In this document: piece after piece, positions 1 through 8,581 of the stretch
How the letters are laid out: each line of letters starts with the position of its first letter
Numbering within the stretch: position 1 is the stretch's first letter
Assembly (NCBI GenBank): GCA_963795805.1
Contig: CAWCIV010000001.1
Coordinates: 806,001 to 870,000 of the forward strand
Source: JALYYC01 sp963795805
GTDB taxonomy: Bacteria; Chloroflexota; Dormibacteria; CF-121
DNA: 64,000 nucleotides
Reading direction: 5' to 3'
Position numbers and translations under genes: made by a program
Notes under the pieces: generated by a model
Database searches by the model: none
The model's input: the letters and a program-made list of their open reading frames with translations, nothing else
What the model was told of the DNA's origin: nothing

Positions 1-1901
1 TCGAGAGGAAGGGGATCGACACCGGCATGGGCCTGGAGCGCATCACGGCCGTCGTCAACCTGGAGCGTAAGGGCGTCTTCGAAACCGACCTGCTCCGGCC
101 TTTGATCTCCCACTGGGAAGAGCTGACCGGTCAGCCCTATCAATCGGACGAGCGCGTTGACGTCTCCCTCCGGGTGCTGGCCGACCACAGTCGCGGCGCC
201 ACCATGCTGCTCGCCGATGGCGTCGCCCCCTCCAACGAGGGGAGAGGCTACGTGCTCCGCCGGCTGATTCGGCGCGCCATGGTGCATGCCCGCCGAATCG
301 GAGCGCGGGAGGGGCTCTCGTCCAGCGTCCCGGCGGTGTCGGAGATCCTCGGCGGGATCTACCCCGAACTCGCGACCAATGTCCAGCAGATCAGCGAAAC
401 CTTACGAGGCGAGGAGGAGCGCTTTGCGATCGCGCTTCGCCAGGGAATGGAACGGCTCGAGGGGCTGATCGAGCGGAACGCCCTGAGTCCACAAGAGGTG
501 TTCTTCCTTCACGACACGCTTGGTTTTCCGATCGAGCTCAGCGTCGAACTCGCCCAGGAACGGGGGATCAGGATCGATACGGCCCAGGTCGAGGCCCTGA
601 TGGAAGGCCAGCGGGCGAAGAGCCGGACATCGTCAGGGAGCTTCACGGGGCCGGTGAGCCGGACCGCGAGCCGCTTCGTCGGCTACGAGCAACTCGAGGC
701 GGAGGCCAGGGTGGTCGACAGCTTCGAGGTCCCGGGCCATGGCGATCAGGGCGACGTCTTTCTGGACGTCACGCCCTTTTACGCCGAGAAGGGTGGCCAG
801 ATCTTCGACACCGGCCGGCTCGTATGGGACGGCGGCAGTGGCGAGGTGATCGATGTCCAGCAGCAGGCCGAGGCGATCAGACACCGGCTGCGCGGCGCCA
901 GGCGTCCGCAGGTCGGGACCCGTGTCCGGGCCATCGTCGATCCAGCGCGCCGCGCTGCCGTGGCTCGCCACCATTCCGCCACCCACCTGCTGCACCGGGC
1001 GCTCCGGGACGTGCTCGGGGAGGGTGCCGCGCAGGCGGGCTCGGCGGTGCTGCCGGATCGGGCCACCTTCGACTTCCGGTTTCCCCGCGCCCTCGAGCCG
1101 GTGGAGTTGGCGCGGGTCTCGCGCCTGCTCAATGAAAAGGTCCGAGCCAACCTGGAACGACGGGTCGAGGAACTCCCACTGCAGGCGGCGATCGAGAGCG
1201 GCGCGGTAGCGCTCTTCGATGAGAAATACGGCGAAACCGTCCGCGTGGTCTCATTCGGGACCTGGGCGCGAGAGCTCTGTGGGGGGACCCATGTGACGCG
1301 CAGCGGCGAGGTCGGATTCGTCCTGCTTGGCTCCGATCGGAGCGTCGCGGCGGGTGTGCGGCGCATCGAGCTGCAGGCCGGCGAGGCGGCCGAGGTCGCC
1401 GTGCAAGCGCGTGATCGTACCCTGGCCCAACTAAGCGAGGCCCTTCGGGCCGGCGTCCTTGAGCTCCCGGCGCGGGTGGAGAGCCTCCAGGCCGAGCTGA
1501 AACGGCTCCTGAAGGAGATCGCGCAGCTCAGGCAGCGCCTCGCCGCCGGCGGGGAGGCTCAGGTGGAAAAGGCGGAGGTCAGCGGCGTGACGTTGGTGCT
1601 GCAGCGGGTCGACGCGACCCCGCCGGAGCTGCTCGCCGTTGCGGACCACGTGCTCAATGGCGCCAATGGCAACACGGTCGCCATCGTCGTCGGTGGGCGC
1701 AGCGTCGCCGTCAAGGTCGCCGCCCCGCTGGCGGACCGACTGCCGGCCGGTGCCCTCGTGCAGGCGTTCCAGGCGGTGGCGGGCGGGAAGGGAGGCGGAC
1801 GTGGCCAGGTGGGCCAGGGTGGCGGGATCGACCCGGCTCGCGTCGACGACGCCTTCCGCGGCGTCCAGGATTTCGTCCGCAAGCAACTAAAGGGACCATG
1901 A
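1..1901 (+). CDS. alaS: Alanyl-tRNA synthetase, 5'-truncated by the window edge
   Basis: Charges tRNA-Ala with alanine in the cytoplasm and edits mischarged Ser/Gly. The reading frame is open from nt 3 and begins inside the class II catalytic domain at DTGMGLER. About 632 residues are present of the usual 870-900, so the catalytic N-terminus lies left of the window. Visible in order: the NEGRGYVLRRLIRRA segment, the editing domain with HSATH near nt 970 and its partner CGGTH near nt 1278 (zinc/editing site), a coiled-coil stretch, and the C-Ala domain with a Gly-rich segment near nt 1785-1830. The stop overlaps the next ATG by 4 bp (ATGA), suggesting translational coupling. Confidence 0.97.
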   Translation, partial: ERKGIDTGMGLERITAVVNLERKGVFETDLLRPLISHWEELTGQPYQSDERVDVSLRVLADHSRGATMLLADGVAPSNEGRGYVLRRLIRRAMVHARRIGAREGLSSSVPAVSEILGGIYPELATNVQQISETLRGEEERFAIALRQGMERLEGLIERNALSPQEVFFLHDTLGFPIELSVELAQERGIRIDTAQVEALMEGQRAKSRTSSGSFTGPVSRTASRFVGYEQLEAEARVVDSFEVPGHGDQGDVFLDVTPFYAEKGGQIFDTGRLVWDGGSGEVIDVQQQAEAIRHRLRGARRPQVGTRVRAIVDPARRAAVARHHSATHLLHRALRDVLGEGAAQAGSAVLPDRATFDFRFPRALEPVELARVSRLLNEKVRANLERRVEELPLQAAIESGAVALFDEKYGETVRVVSFGTWARELCGGTHVTRSGEVGFVLLGSDRSVAAGVRRIELQAGEAAEVAVQARDRTLAQLSEALRAGVLELPARVESLQAELKRLLKEIAQLRQRLAAGGEAQVEKAEVSGVTLVLQRVDATPPELLAVADHVLNGANGNTVAIVVGGRSVAVKVAAPLADRLPAGALVQAFQAVAGGKGGGRGQVGQGGGIDPARVDDAFRGVQDFVRKQLKGP

Positions 1902-3172
1902 AGCTCAAACTCAGAGACCGTCTCAAACGGCTGCGGCGCGGAGCGGACTACGAAAACTTCTACACGGCTCTTGATATCGGAACCGAGTACATCAAGGCCC
2001 TGGTCGTCAAGCGCGAGGGCAAGAACGGCGTCGTGCTCGGTGCCTCACGACAACGCCAGGTCTTTTCGGACATGCAGTCAGGGGTGCCGTCTGACATCCA
2101 GGGCATCATCGACAGCTGCGACCGGGCGATGTCGGCGGCGGAGGACATGTGCGACACGATCCCGGGCCAGGCTGTGATCGGCATCGCCGGCGAGCAGGTG
2201 AAGGGCTTCAGCACCTCGGTGACGGTACCGCGTGCCGACCCGGATCTCAAGGTGAACGAAACCGAATTGCTTCGCACCCTTGAGATCGTCCAGAAACGGG
2301 CCCTTCGCGAGGCTCGCCACTCCATGAGCCTCGAGCTTGGCGTGCCCGACGTCAACGTCAAGCTGATCAACTCCGCGGTCACGAATGTCAAGATCGACGG
2401 CTTTGCGGTCAGCAATCCGTTTGGGTTCCAGGGCCGCCAGATGGTGATCACCGTCTTCAACACCTTTGCGCCCCTCACCCATGTTGGTGCGCTCCAGACG
2501 ATCGCGGCTGAGCTGGACCTCGAGTTGATCGCGACGGTGGCCGAACCGTACGCCATGGCGCGATGTGCCGCGACCGACGAGGTATACGACGCCGGCGGCA
2601 TCTTCATCGACATCGGCGGGGGCACCACCGATGTGGCGCTGGTGCGCAACGGCGGCATCGAAGGGACCCGAATGTTCCCGATCGGCGGCCGCGTCTTCAC
2701 CAAGAAGCTTGCCTCCCGGTTTGGCATCTCGTTTGCCGACGCGGAGGCGGTCAAGCTCCGGCATTCCAAGAACGAGTTACCTTCCGCGCATGCCGAGCGC
2801 GTGCATGCCGTCCTGAACCGAGACGCGGAGGTGCTGGTCGAGGGGGTGGCGATCACGCTGCAGGAGATGGCTCAAGGGGATCGGCTGCCCACCGCGATCT
2901 ACCTGGCCGGCGGTGGCAGCGCCCTTCCGGAGGTACGCGACCAACTGGAAGCGTTCCCCTGGGCCGACAAGCTGCCCTTCGCTCGCAAGCCGGCGGTTCA
3001 CGTGCTCCGGCCGGTCGACATCCGTGGAATCTATGACTCGACTGGTTTGCTCCTTGACCAACAGGACATCACGCCAATGGGCCTGGCGTTTCATGCGATC
3101 CAGCATCAGTCGGAGGAGCAGGCGCCTCTATTCGGGCTGATGCGAAGAGTACTCAAAGTGATGAAGGTATGA
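1898..3172 (+). CDS. FtsA/PilM-like actin-fold ATPase
   Basis: A 424-residue actin-like ATPase of the FtsA/PilM (SHS2-containing) superfamily. The phosphate-1 type motif ALDIGTEYIKALVV lies near residue 23, and the second nucleotide-binding motif DIGGGTTDVAL near residue 238. Between them is an SHS2-like segment (VIGIAGEQVKGFS). FtsA tethers FtsZ to the membrane; PilM organises type IV pilus assembly. No ftsZ or pil operon is adjacent, so the exact role is open. No obvious C-terminal amphipathic membrane helix of the FtsA type was identified, although the C-terminus is basic (RRVLKVMKV). It is coupled to alaS and followed by a membrane protein with a baseplate-J-like part, so an envelope role is plausible. 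Confidence 0.8.
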   Translation: MKLKLRDRLKRLRRGADYENFYTALDIGTEYIKALVVKREGKNGVVLGASRQRQVFSDMQSGVPSDIQGIIDSCDRAMSAAEDMCDTIPGQAVIGIAGEQVKGFSTSVTVPRADPDLKVNETELLRTLEIVQKRALREARHSMSLELGVPDVNVKLINSAVTNVKIDGFAVSNPFGFQGRQMVITVFNTFAPLTHVGALQTIAAELDLELIATVAEPYAMARCAATDEVYDAGGIFIDIGGGTTDVALVRNGGIEGTRMFPIGGRVFTKKLASRFGISFADAEAVKLRHSKNELPSAHAERVHAVLNRDAEVLVEGVAITLQEMAQGDRLPTAIYLAGGGSALPEVRDQLEAFPWADKLPFARKPAVHVLRPVDIRGIYDSTGLLLDQQDITPMGLAFHAIQHQSEEQAPLFGLMRRVLKVMKV

Positions 3173-3247
3173 GCACGACGAAACCTGACACCGTAACGAC
3201 TGGACAATCGGTGACGTTTCCGGTATGACAGGCTGCGACCAAAGAGG

Positions 3248-4820
3248 ATGAAGACACTGGCCAAGCTGCTGTACGTCGAGGCGGACGAGGAGATCACGGA
3301 CCTCGTCGACCGGCTTCGGGACCTCAGTCTCGAGGATGCGGTCACGTTCGTCGTGCCCGAACGCTCACGCGCCCTTCAAAGCCCGATGAGCTTCAGACTG
3401 CTCAAGCGGTATGCCGACAGCTACGGCAAGCACGTCAACGTGATCAGCGGCGACGCGCGGCTGCAGGCCCTCTCATTGGAAACCGGATTTTCGGCCTATC
3501 CAAGCCTGCTCGCCTACGACAGCGGGGCCGAGGTTCACCGGGCTGGAGGCCTAGAGGCCGAGACCACGCCGGCGATTGCGGCGGCGGGCCCGGTGGCCGC
3601 CCCGGCACGGCGTCGGGAAGCCCCGGTTGTTTCCGGTCCCCCGAAGCGTCCGGCACCGGCCGCGATCAAGGCAAGCCCCCCGTCGTTTCGCAATTACCGG
3701 CCCTACCTGATCGGGGCCGCCATCATCGGCGTCCTGGCATTGCTGGCGCTCGTGCTCTATGTTCCGACGGCGACCGCCACACTCTCCGTCCGAGGAACGC
3801 CCGTGGCGACCGAGGTTCAACTGATCGGCGCGCCAGGCACAGCCATTGGTTCGACGGATCACTTCACGACCCAGGCGCTCCACTCGAGCCAGTCGCAAAC
3901 AGTCCAGGGGACCGCCACCGGGCAAAAACAAATCGCCGCCGTGGCGGCAACCGGCCGAGTGACCTTCACGCTGAGCTGCTTCCTGTGCACGGATAACCTG
4001 CCCAAGGGCCTTGTCGTTCGGACTGACGGGGGTAAGCGCTACGCGACGACGCAGAAGGCAAGCATGACCGGACCCTTCGGTACGACGACCGTTCCGGTAA
4101 GCGCTGTGACCGCCGGGGCTGATGGAAATACCGACCCGCACACCATCACAACAATCGAGGGCAACACGGATCCCGACAACTTGAAAGTTGACAATCCTCA
4201 GGCGACCACAGGTGGCGCCGACGCGCGCACCGCGACACTCGTCCAGCAGTCCGATATCGACAGCGTCGGAGCGGCGTTATGCGAAGGACGCGCTCCCGAA
4301 GGTCCAGGCGGACTTGACGACAAAGGCCGCCGGTCTCCACATGGTTCCCGTTGGGAACGGTGTCCAGACCACGGTCACCGCGGACCGCAAGGTGGGTGAC
4401 GAGTTGCAAGCCCCGTTCAACTTCAACGTCACGGTCGCCGTGGCGGGCGATGCCGTCGCCTTCGACGAGAAGGCGGTCAAGGCTCTGCTGCAGAGTGCAA
4501 TCGCGCATAAGATCCCGCCGGGATCGCAGTTGACCAACAATCCGAAACTCACGTACGACCCGGTCAACCCCACCAGCGACGGAAATATCACGCTGAACGG
4601 CCATGCCGTCGGCAGCTACACCCCGGTCTTCATCGAGGCCAATATCCGCAGCAACCTGAAAGGCAAAACGCCATCGAGCGCCCATGTGTTCCTGCAATCC
4701 TTGCCAAACGTTGTGGACGCCCGAGTCACCCAGGCTCCCTTTGGACTGCCCTGGCTGCCCCTCTTCTCCTCGCGTATCACGCTGAAGATCCAGGAGGCCA
4801 CGGGCAGCCCGAGTCCGTGA
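3248..4820 (+). pseudogene. Membrane protein with baseplate-J-like extracellular region, one frameshift
   Basis: As assembled the frame is broken once. Codons 3248-4280 run in one frame and the rest, to the TGA at 4818-4820, in the +1 frame. Removing one G from the GG near nt 4268-4270 joins the halves smoothly, so the intact protein would be about 523 residues. An N-terminal cytosolic domain of about 130 residues is followed by a Pro/Ala linker, one transmembrane helix near residues 152-172, and a secreted region. In that region the stretch around nt 4100-4260 (VPVSAVTAGADGN, then VDNPQATTGGAD) resembles baseplate J/gp47-like proteins. Function is unknown; there is no phage or contractile-tail context here. 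A sequencing indel is the likeliest cause of the break. Confidence 0.6.
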
Positions 4821-5266
4821 GGATCCTCGCGATCGACCCCGGCACACGCCGCCTGGGTCTCGCGCTGAGTGATCCGTCGGGAACCGTCGCGCTTCCGCTT
4901 CGGGTGCTGACGCGGCGGTCGCAGCCGGAAGATCTCAAGGAACTCGCCGGGATCGTCAGGGAGCAGGGCGTGGAATTGGTCCTGGTCGGTCTGCCGCGGA
5001 TGATGGACGGATCGATCGACGTGGCGGCCAGGAACGCACAGGCATTCGGGGCGGAGGTCGGGAAGGCAGCCGGGGTCCCGGTCGAATTCTGGGACGAGCG
5101 GCTGACCACGGTTGCCGCCGAACGCTTTCTGATCGAGCAGGGCAAACGACGGTCGCAGCGGCGCCAGGATGTGGACCGGGTGGCGGCCACGCTATTGTTG
5201 CAGGGTTACCTCGACTATCGAGGTAGCCGAGGTTCAGGAGGCTCAGATGCCGGACTTACCAGATAA
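4817..5266 (+). CDS. ruvX: Holliday junction resolvase-like / pre-16S rRNA nuclease RuvX (YqgF)
   Basis: A 149-residue YqgF/RuvX protein that trims the 5' end of pre-16S rRNA; the fold is RNase H-like. The GTG start gives MRILAIDPGTRRLGLALSD, whose Asp is the first catalytic acid. VGLPRMMDGS, the WDERLTT motif and the C-terminal acid in DVDRVAATLLLQ follow. All three acidic positions appear intact. The start overlaps the stop of the preceding gene by 4 bp, and the 3' end overlaps the DUF1292 gene by 20 bp, so the three probably share a transcript. Confidence 0.93.
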   Translation: MRILAIDPGTRRLGLALSDPSGTVALPLRVLTRRSQPEDLKELAGIVREQGVELVLVGLPRMMDGSIDVAARNAQAFGAEVGKAAGVPVEFWDERLTTVAAERFLIEQGKRRSQRRQDVDRVAATLLLQGYLDYRGSRGSGGSDAGLTR

Positions 5267-5531
5267 CGACGGCGAGAACCAGACCATCGAGCTGGTCAAT
5301 GAGAAGACCGGGGAGGAAGAGAGCTACGTCGTTCACGACGTCGCGAAGATCGAAGGCGAGACCTACTACGTATTGCAGGCGGAGGCCGACGAGGATCGCG
5401 TCCTGATCTTGCGCCGCGAGGGCGAATCGCTGGTCACGCTCGACGATGAAGAGCACGACCGCGTACTCGAGCAGCTTGAGGAATTCGAAGAGAGCGAAGC
5501 CGACGACGAGAACGGCGAGGTGGACCGCTAA
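5247..5531 (+). CDS. DUF1292 family acidic protein
   Basis: A 94-residue, strongly acidic protein of the DUF1292 (YrzB-like) family, which in Firmicutes sits between ruvX and mltG, as here. ATG 5247 was chosen because a perfect AGGAGG lies 5 nt upstream. The core reads ELVNEKTGEEESYVV, then EGETYYVLQ and DRVLILRR, typical of the family, followed by a Glu/Asp-rich tail. No catalytic residues are recognisable and the biochemical role of the family is unknown. Confidence 0.85.
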   Translation: MPDLPDNDGENQTIELVNEKTGEEESYVVHDVAKIEGETYYVLQAEADEDRVLILRREGESLVTLDDEEHDRVLEQLEEFEESEADDENGEVDR

Positions 5532-6587
5532 CTGGGCGTCAGTGGCCGGCCGCAGCCGTCGCGCAAGCGCGGCTGCCTGCCGTGGGTCCTGGTCGTCCTG
5601 TTCTTCATTCCAGCGGTGATTGGCATCCCTGGGGTGCTCGGCTACAACTGGGTCCAGCACCAACTCCACAGCCCCGCGAATCCGGGCGGCGGAACGGTTC
5701 GGATCGTCGTCGCGCCAGGCGCCACTTTTCACGAGGTCGCCGACACCCTCCACCGCGCCGGGCTGGTCGATTCGACACTGGTCTTCGACCTGTATGCGCG
5801 GTATCGGCATCTCGACCGCAATATCCAAGCGGGCGCCTATCAGCTGGACCGCAACAAGGACATGGTCCAGATCCTTCAGGCGCTTCAGACGGCGATCCCC
5901 GAGGAGCTCTTCGTCACGATCCCCGAGGGGTACACCATCAAGAAGACGGCGGCGATGCTGGACAAGGGCACCCTGATCAAGGGGGCCGACTATCTCAAGG
6001 TTGCCCAGCAGGGCCAGTTCAGCTATGACTTCCTCAGCGGGCGGCCCGCGGGCTCATCGCTCGAGGGCTTTCTTTTCCCCGACACCTATCTCGTGCCCCG
6101 AACCACGACCGCCACGCAACTGATCACCCTCCAGCTGGATGCCTTCAAGAAATTGTGGGACGCCAGCCGCAAGGACCTGGCTGCGCAGCGAAAGCTGACG
6201 CCGTTGCAGGTGGTGACGATCGCCTCGATGATCGAGCGTGAGGCCCTCTTCGATGAGGATCGGCCAGTGGTCGCGAGCGTGATCTACAACCGGCTGGCCG
6301 CAGGTTGGCCGCTGCAGATCGATGCCACTGTGCTCTACGCCAAGGGAGTCTGGCAATCGACGGTCACGCTCGATGACCTCAAGATCCAGTCTCCTTACAA
6401 CACCTACCTGCATACGGGATTACCCCCCGGGCCGATCGCCAATCCAGGCCTGAAGGCGATCGACGCCGCCCTCAAGCCATCCCAGACCGGCTACTTCTTC
6501 TACCTGTCCGACTCGAAAGGTCACAACCATTACGCGAAAACCAACGACGAATTCAATCAGCTCAAGAAGCAGTACGGGCTCGGCTAA
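5532..6587 (+). CDS. mltG: Endolytic murein transglycosylase MltG (probable CTG start)
   Basis: Membrane-anchored YceG/MltG protein that cleaves nascent glycan strands. It shows IPEGYTIKKTA, LEGFLFPDTY, and ASMIEREA with the catalytic Glu near residue 235. The first canonical start is GTG 5616, but it would cut through the single transmembrane helix (LPWVLVVLFFIPAVIGI, about residues 16-32) and remove the preceding positive residues (RKR). In frame upstream there is no ATG/GTG/TTG after the DUF1292 stop. CTG 5532 directly follows that stop and sits exactly 8 nt after AGGTGG. From CTG the length is 351 aa, normal for the family. Confidence 0.9.
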   Translation: MGVSGRPQPSRKRGCLPWVLVVLFFIPAVIGIPGVLGYNWVQHQLHSPANPGGGTVRIVVAPGATFHEVADTLHRAGLVDSTLVFDLYARYRHLDRNIQAGAYQLDRNKDMVQILQALQTAIPEELFVTIPEGYTIKKTAAMLDKGTLIKGADYLKVAQQGQFSYDFLSGRPAGSSLEGFLFPDTYLVPRTTTATQLITLQLDAFKKLWDASRKDLAAQRKLTPLQVVTIASMIEREALFDEDRPVVASVIYNRLAAGWPLQIDATVLYAKGVWQSTVTLDDLKIQSPYNTYLHTGLPPGPIANPGLKAIDAALKPSQTGYFFYLSDSKGHNHYAKTNDEFNQLKKQYGLG

Positions 6588-7422
6588 GGGCGGCTCACGC
6601 CTCGTCCTGCTCGCCGACGCGCCAAGAGACCAGCTGGCGGAGGCCCTCTACGGGGCCGCCTTCGCGGCTGCCGGCATGCAAACCGTGTGTGAGTCGCAAA
6701 CCGTCAGCCGGGCCGACCTTGGGGCGACGGTCGCCAGCATGCGGAACGACGAAACGGTGCTTGGCGCGGCCGTGATGCGCCCCCACACGGTTGCCGTTAC
6801 CACCATGCTCGATGGGCTCGGGCCCGAGGTCCAGTCTGTCCGTGCGGTCAACGTCATCAGCCACCGGGCTGGTGGCCTCGTCGGTTGGAATACCGACCGG
6901 CCGGCTTTCTCGCAAGCGCTGGAGGACGCGGGCTACCAGGCGCGGGGGCGGTCGGCGCTCATCCTGGGTGCCGGCGGGGCGGCACGAGCCGCTGGTGACG
7001 CGCTGCGGACTCAGGCATCTCGGGTCTATGTCGCGGGCCAGGACCTCGGCGAGGCGCGCGCCCTCTGCTACGACCTCGACATCAGCAGCGGTGGCCCGAC
7101 GCCGCTCGGGTCGCTGTCGCTTGTGGTGCCCAAGGTCGACCTGATCGTCAACGCCACGCCGGTCGGCAGCGATGGGGAGTCCCGACCATTCCCGATCGAG
7201 TGGATCACGCCGACGCAGTTCCTTTTCGATCTCGTCTACGACCCTCCGATGACACCGCTTGTGAGGGGGGCACGGGCCCGGGGCGCCCGGGCCATCAACG
7301 GCCTGACCATGCTCTTGAACCAGGCCCTCGCCGCCTTCGAGATCTGGACCGGGACGTCTGCGCCGGAGCCGGCCATGCGAGCCGCGCTGCAGCGGGCGGT
7401 TGTCGGCAGGCTCGCCCCGTGA
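6574..7422 (+). CDS. Shikimate dehydrogenase-like protein, catalytic Lys absent
   Basis: AroE-fold protein: a degenerate N-terminal shikimate-binding domain, then an NADP Rossmann domain with LILGAGGAARAAG, and a C-terminal DLVYDPPMTPL and NGLTMLLNQA as in AroE. The NTD motif with catalytic Asp is kept (GWNTD, Asp codon 6895-6897). The catalytic Lys of the usual PHK motif is Thr (PHT, codon 6787-6789), the preceding Asn is Ala, and the SxS pair that holds shikimate is missing. Homology extends upstream of ATG 6676 (RLVLLADAP, then ALYGAAFAAAG), yet no canonical start exists there. ACG 6574 is the nearest near-cognate codon, but its SD is poor. It may be an inactive or altered-specificity paralogue. 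The gene overlaps mltG. Confidence 0.7.
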   Translation, partial: TGSAKGGSRLVLLADAPRDQLAEALYGAAFAAAGMQTVCESQTVSRADLGATVASMRNDETVLGAAVMRPHTVAVTTMLDGLGPEVQSVRAVNVISHRAGGLVGWNTDRPAFSQALEDAGYQARGRSALILGAGGAARAAGDALRTQASRVYVAGQDLGEARALCYDLDISSGGPTPLGSLSLVVPKVDLIVNATPVGSDGESRPFPIEWITPTQFLFDLVYDPPMTPLVRGARARGARAINGLTMLLNQALAAFEIWTGTSAPEPAMRAALQRAVVGRLAP

Positions 7423-8090
7423 GCCACGTGCTCCTGGCCGGGCTCTGGGGCATCCTCGGCGCCGCCGTCGGCATGGGCGCCAACTACCTCACCCGGTGGC
7501 TGGCGCGCGTGGAGGAGCTCGAGTTCGCCCAAGGCCGGCGCGAGGTCCTCCTCATGCCGGCGCTCTGCCTCGTGCTCTTTTTTGTCTTCGCATTCAAGTA
7601 CGGGTTCGGGCGCGTGCTCATCATCGACTCGGTGTACGTGGCTATCCTCGTGCAGGTCCTTGCCTTCGATTTCAAGACCCGCTACATCCTCGACCTGGTT
7701 ATGTTCCCTTCGTGGCTGATCGCCTTCGGTCTCGCGTTCGTCACACCCTGGAATCCTTTTCTGACCTGGCCCTGGCCGGACTGGCGAACCGCTCCGGTCG
7801 CTGCGCTGATTGCCGGCGGCGTGTTCTTCCTCCTCTTTATCGGCGGGCAGTTGCTCCTGGGCGCCGAAGCCTTCGGGTTCGGAGACGTGAAGCTCGCCGT
7901 CTTCATCGGCATGGCGACGGGCATCTCAGACCTGCGCGTGGCGCACGCACTGATCGACGGCGTGTTCCTCGGAGGGTTCGTGGCCCTCGTCCTGTTGCTC
8001 ACGCGGATTCGATCCATGAGGGACGCCGTCGCCTATGGACCATTTCTCGCGCTGGGTACGATCGTGACCCTGTTCGTGCAGCCGCCATGA
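7419..8090 (+). CDS. Prepilin peptidase-like (A24 family) membrane protease, short form
   Basis: A 223-residue polytopic membrane protein with about seven hydrophobic segments. Both A24 aspartates are visible: Asp84 in AFDFKTRYILD and Asp156 in GFGDVKLAVFIG, the GxGD motif. These proteases cleave type IV prepilin or pseudopilin leaders at the inner membrane face. The N-terminal Cys-containing methyltransferase domain of bifunctional PilD is absent, so this is a protease-only type. No pilin or assembly genes are in the window. The GTG start overlaps the aroE stop by 4 bp and its own stop overlaps the next ATG. Confidence 0.85.
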   Translation: MSHVLLAGLWGILGAAVGMGANYLTRWLARVEELEFAQGRREVLLMPALCLVLFFVFAFKYGFGRVLIIDSVYVAILVQVLAFDFKTRYILDLVMFPSWLIAFGLAFVTPWNPFLTWPWPDWRTAPVAALIAGGVFFLLFIGGQLLLGAEAFGFGDVKLAVFIGMATGISDLRVAHALIDGVFLGGFVALVLLLTRIRSMRDAVAYGPFLALGTIVTLFVQPP

Positions 8091-8566
8091 ACGCCGATGA
8101 ACTCCTTGCTGGCGAGCGCGTGCTCGCCAGTGCCCGGCGTCATTGGATCGTGATGTTGCGACCGACGGCGACCATCATCGTGGCGGCCGTGCTGGCCGCG
8201 GTCGTGGTGGCCATCCTGCCGCTTAGCTCGGAGGTGCACCTCTTCGGGCTGCTTGGGGTCTTGATCGTTGCGCTCATCCTCCTGAATTTCTTTTACCTGG
8301 GATGGCGATCGCAGCAGTACATCCTGACCGACCAGCGCGTCATCCTGAACGAAGGCCTGATCTCCCGTTACTCGCGCTCGATCTTGATCGACCGAATCCA
8401 GGACCTGACCACCTACCAGGGGCTGTGGGCACGCGCCTTAAGCTTCGGCGACATCCAGCTCGAGTCGGCGGGGCGGGAGGGTGGCGAATGGCTGAGGACG
8501 GTACCCCGGCCGCAGCAACTCCGGAACGCCATCTTCGCGCAGATGGAAGCGCGCCGTACCCGGTAG
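8087..8566 (+). CDS. PH-domain (bPH2) membrane protein
   Basis: A 159-residue protein with two adjacent transmembrane helices (about residues 20-45 and 52-72) followed by a cytosolic bacterial PH-like domain. The domain shows YILTDQRVILNEG, then LIDRIQDLTTYQG, and GDIQLESAG, the standard bPH2 strand pattern. Such proteins have no known enzymatic activity; roles in membrane stress or secretion are proposed for relatives. The ATG overlaps the prepilin peptidase stop (ATGA). A TAGAAT box, a possible -10 for efp, overlaps the stop codon region. Confidence 0.82.
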   Translation: MNADELLAGERVLASARRHWIVMLRPTATIIVAAVLAAVVVAILPLSSEVHLFGLLGVLIVALILLNFFYLGWRSQQYILTDQRVILNEGLISRYSRSILIDRIQDLTTYQGLWARALSFGDIQLESAGREGGEWLRTVPRPQQLRNAIFAQMEARRTR

Positions 8567-8581
8567 AATCCCAAGCCGGAC

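Noticed and set aside
3248..4820. Prophage or contractile-injection remnant
   Set aside because: Only one gene has a baseplate-J-like part, it has a transmembrane helix, and all neighbours are housekeeping genes.
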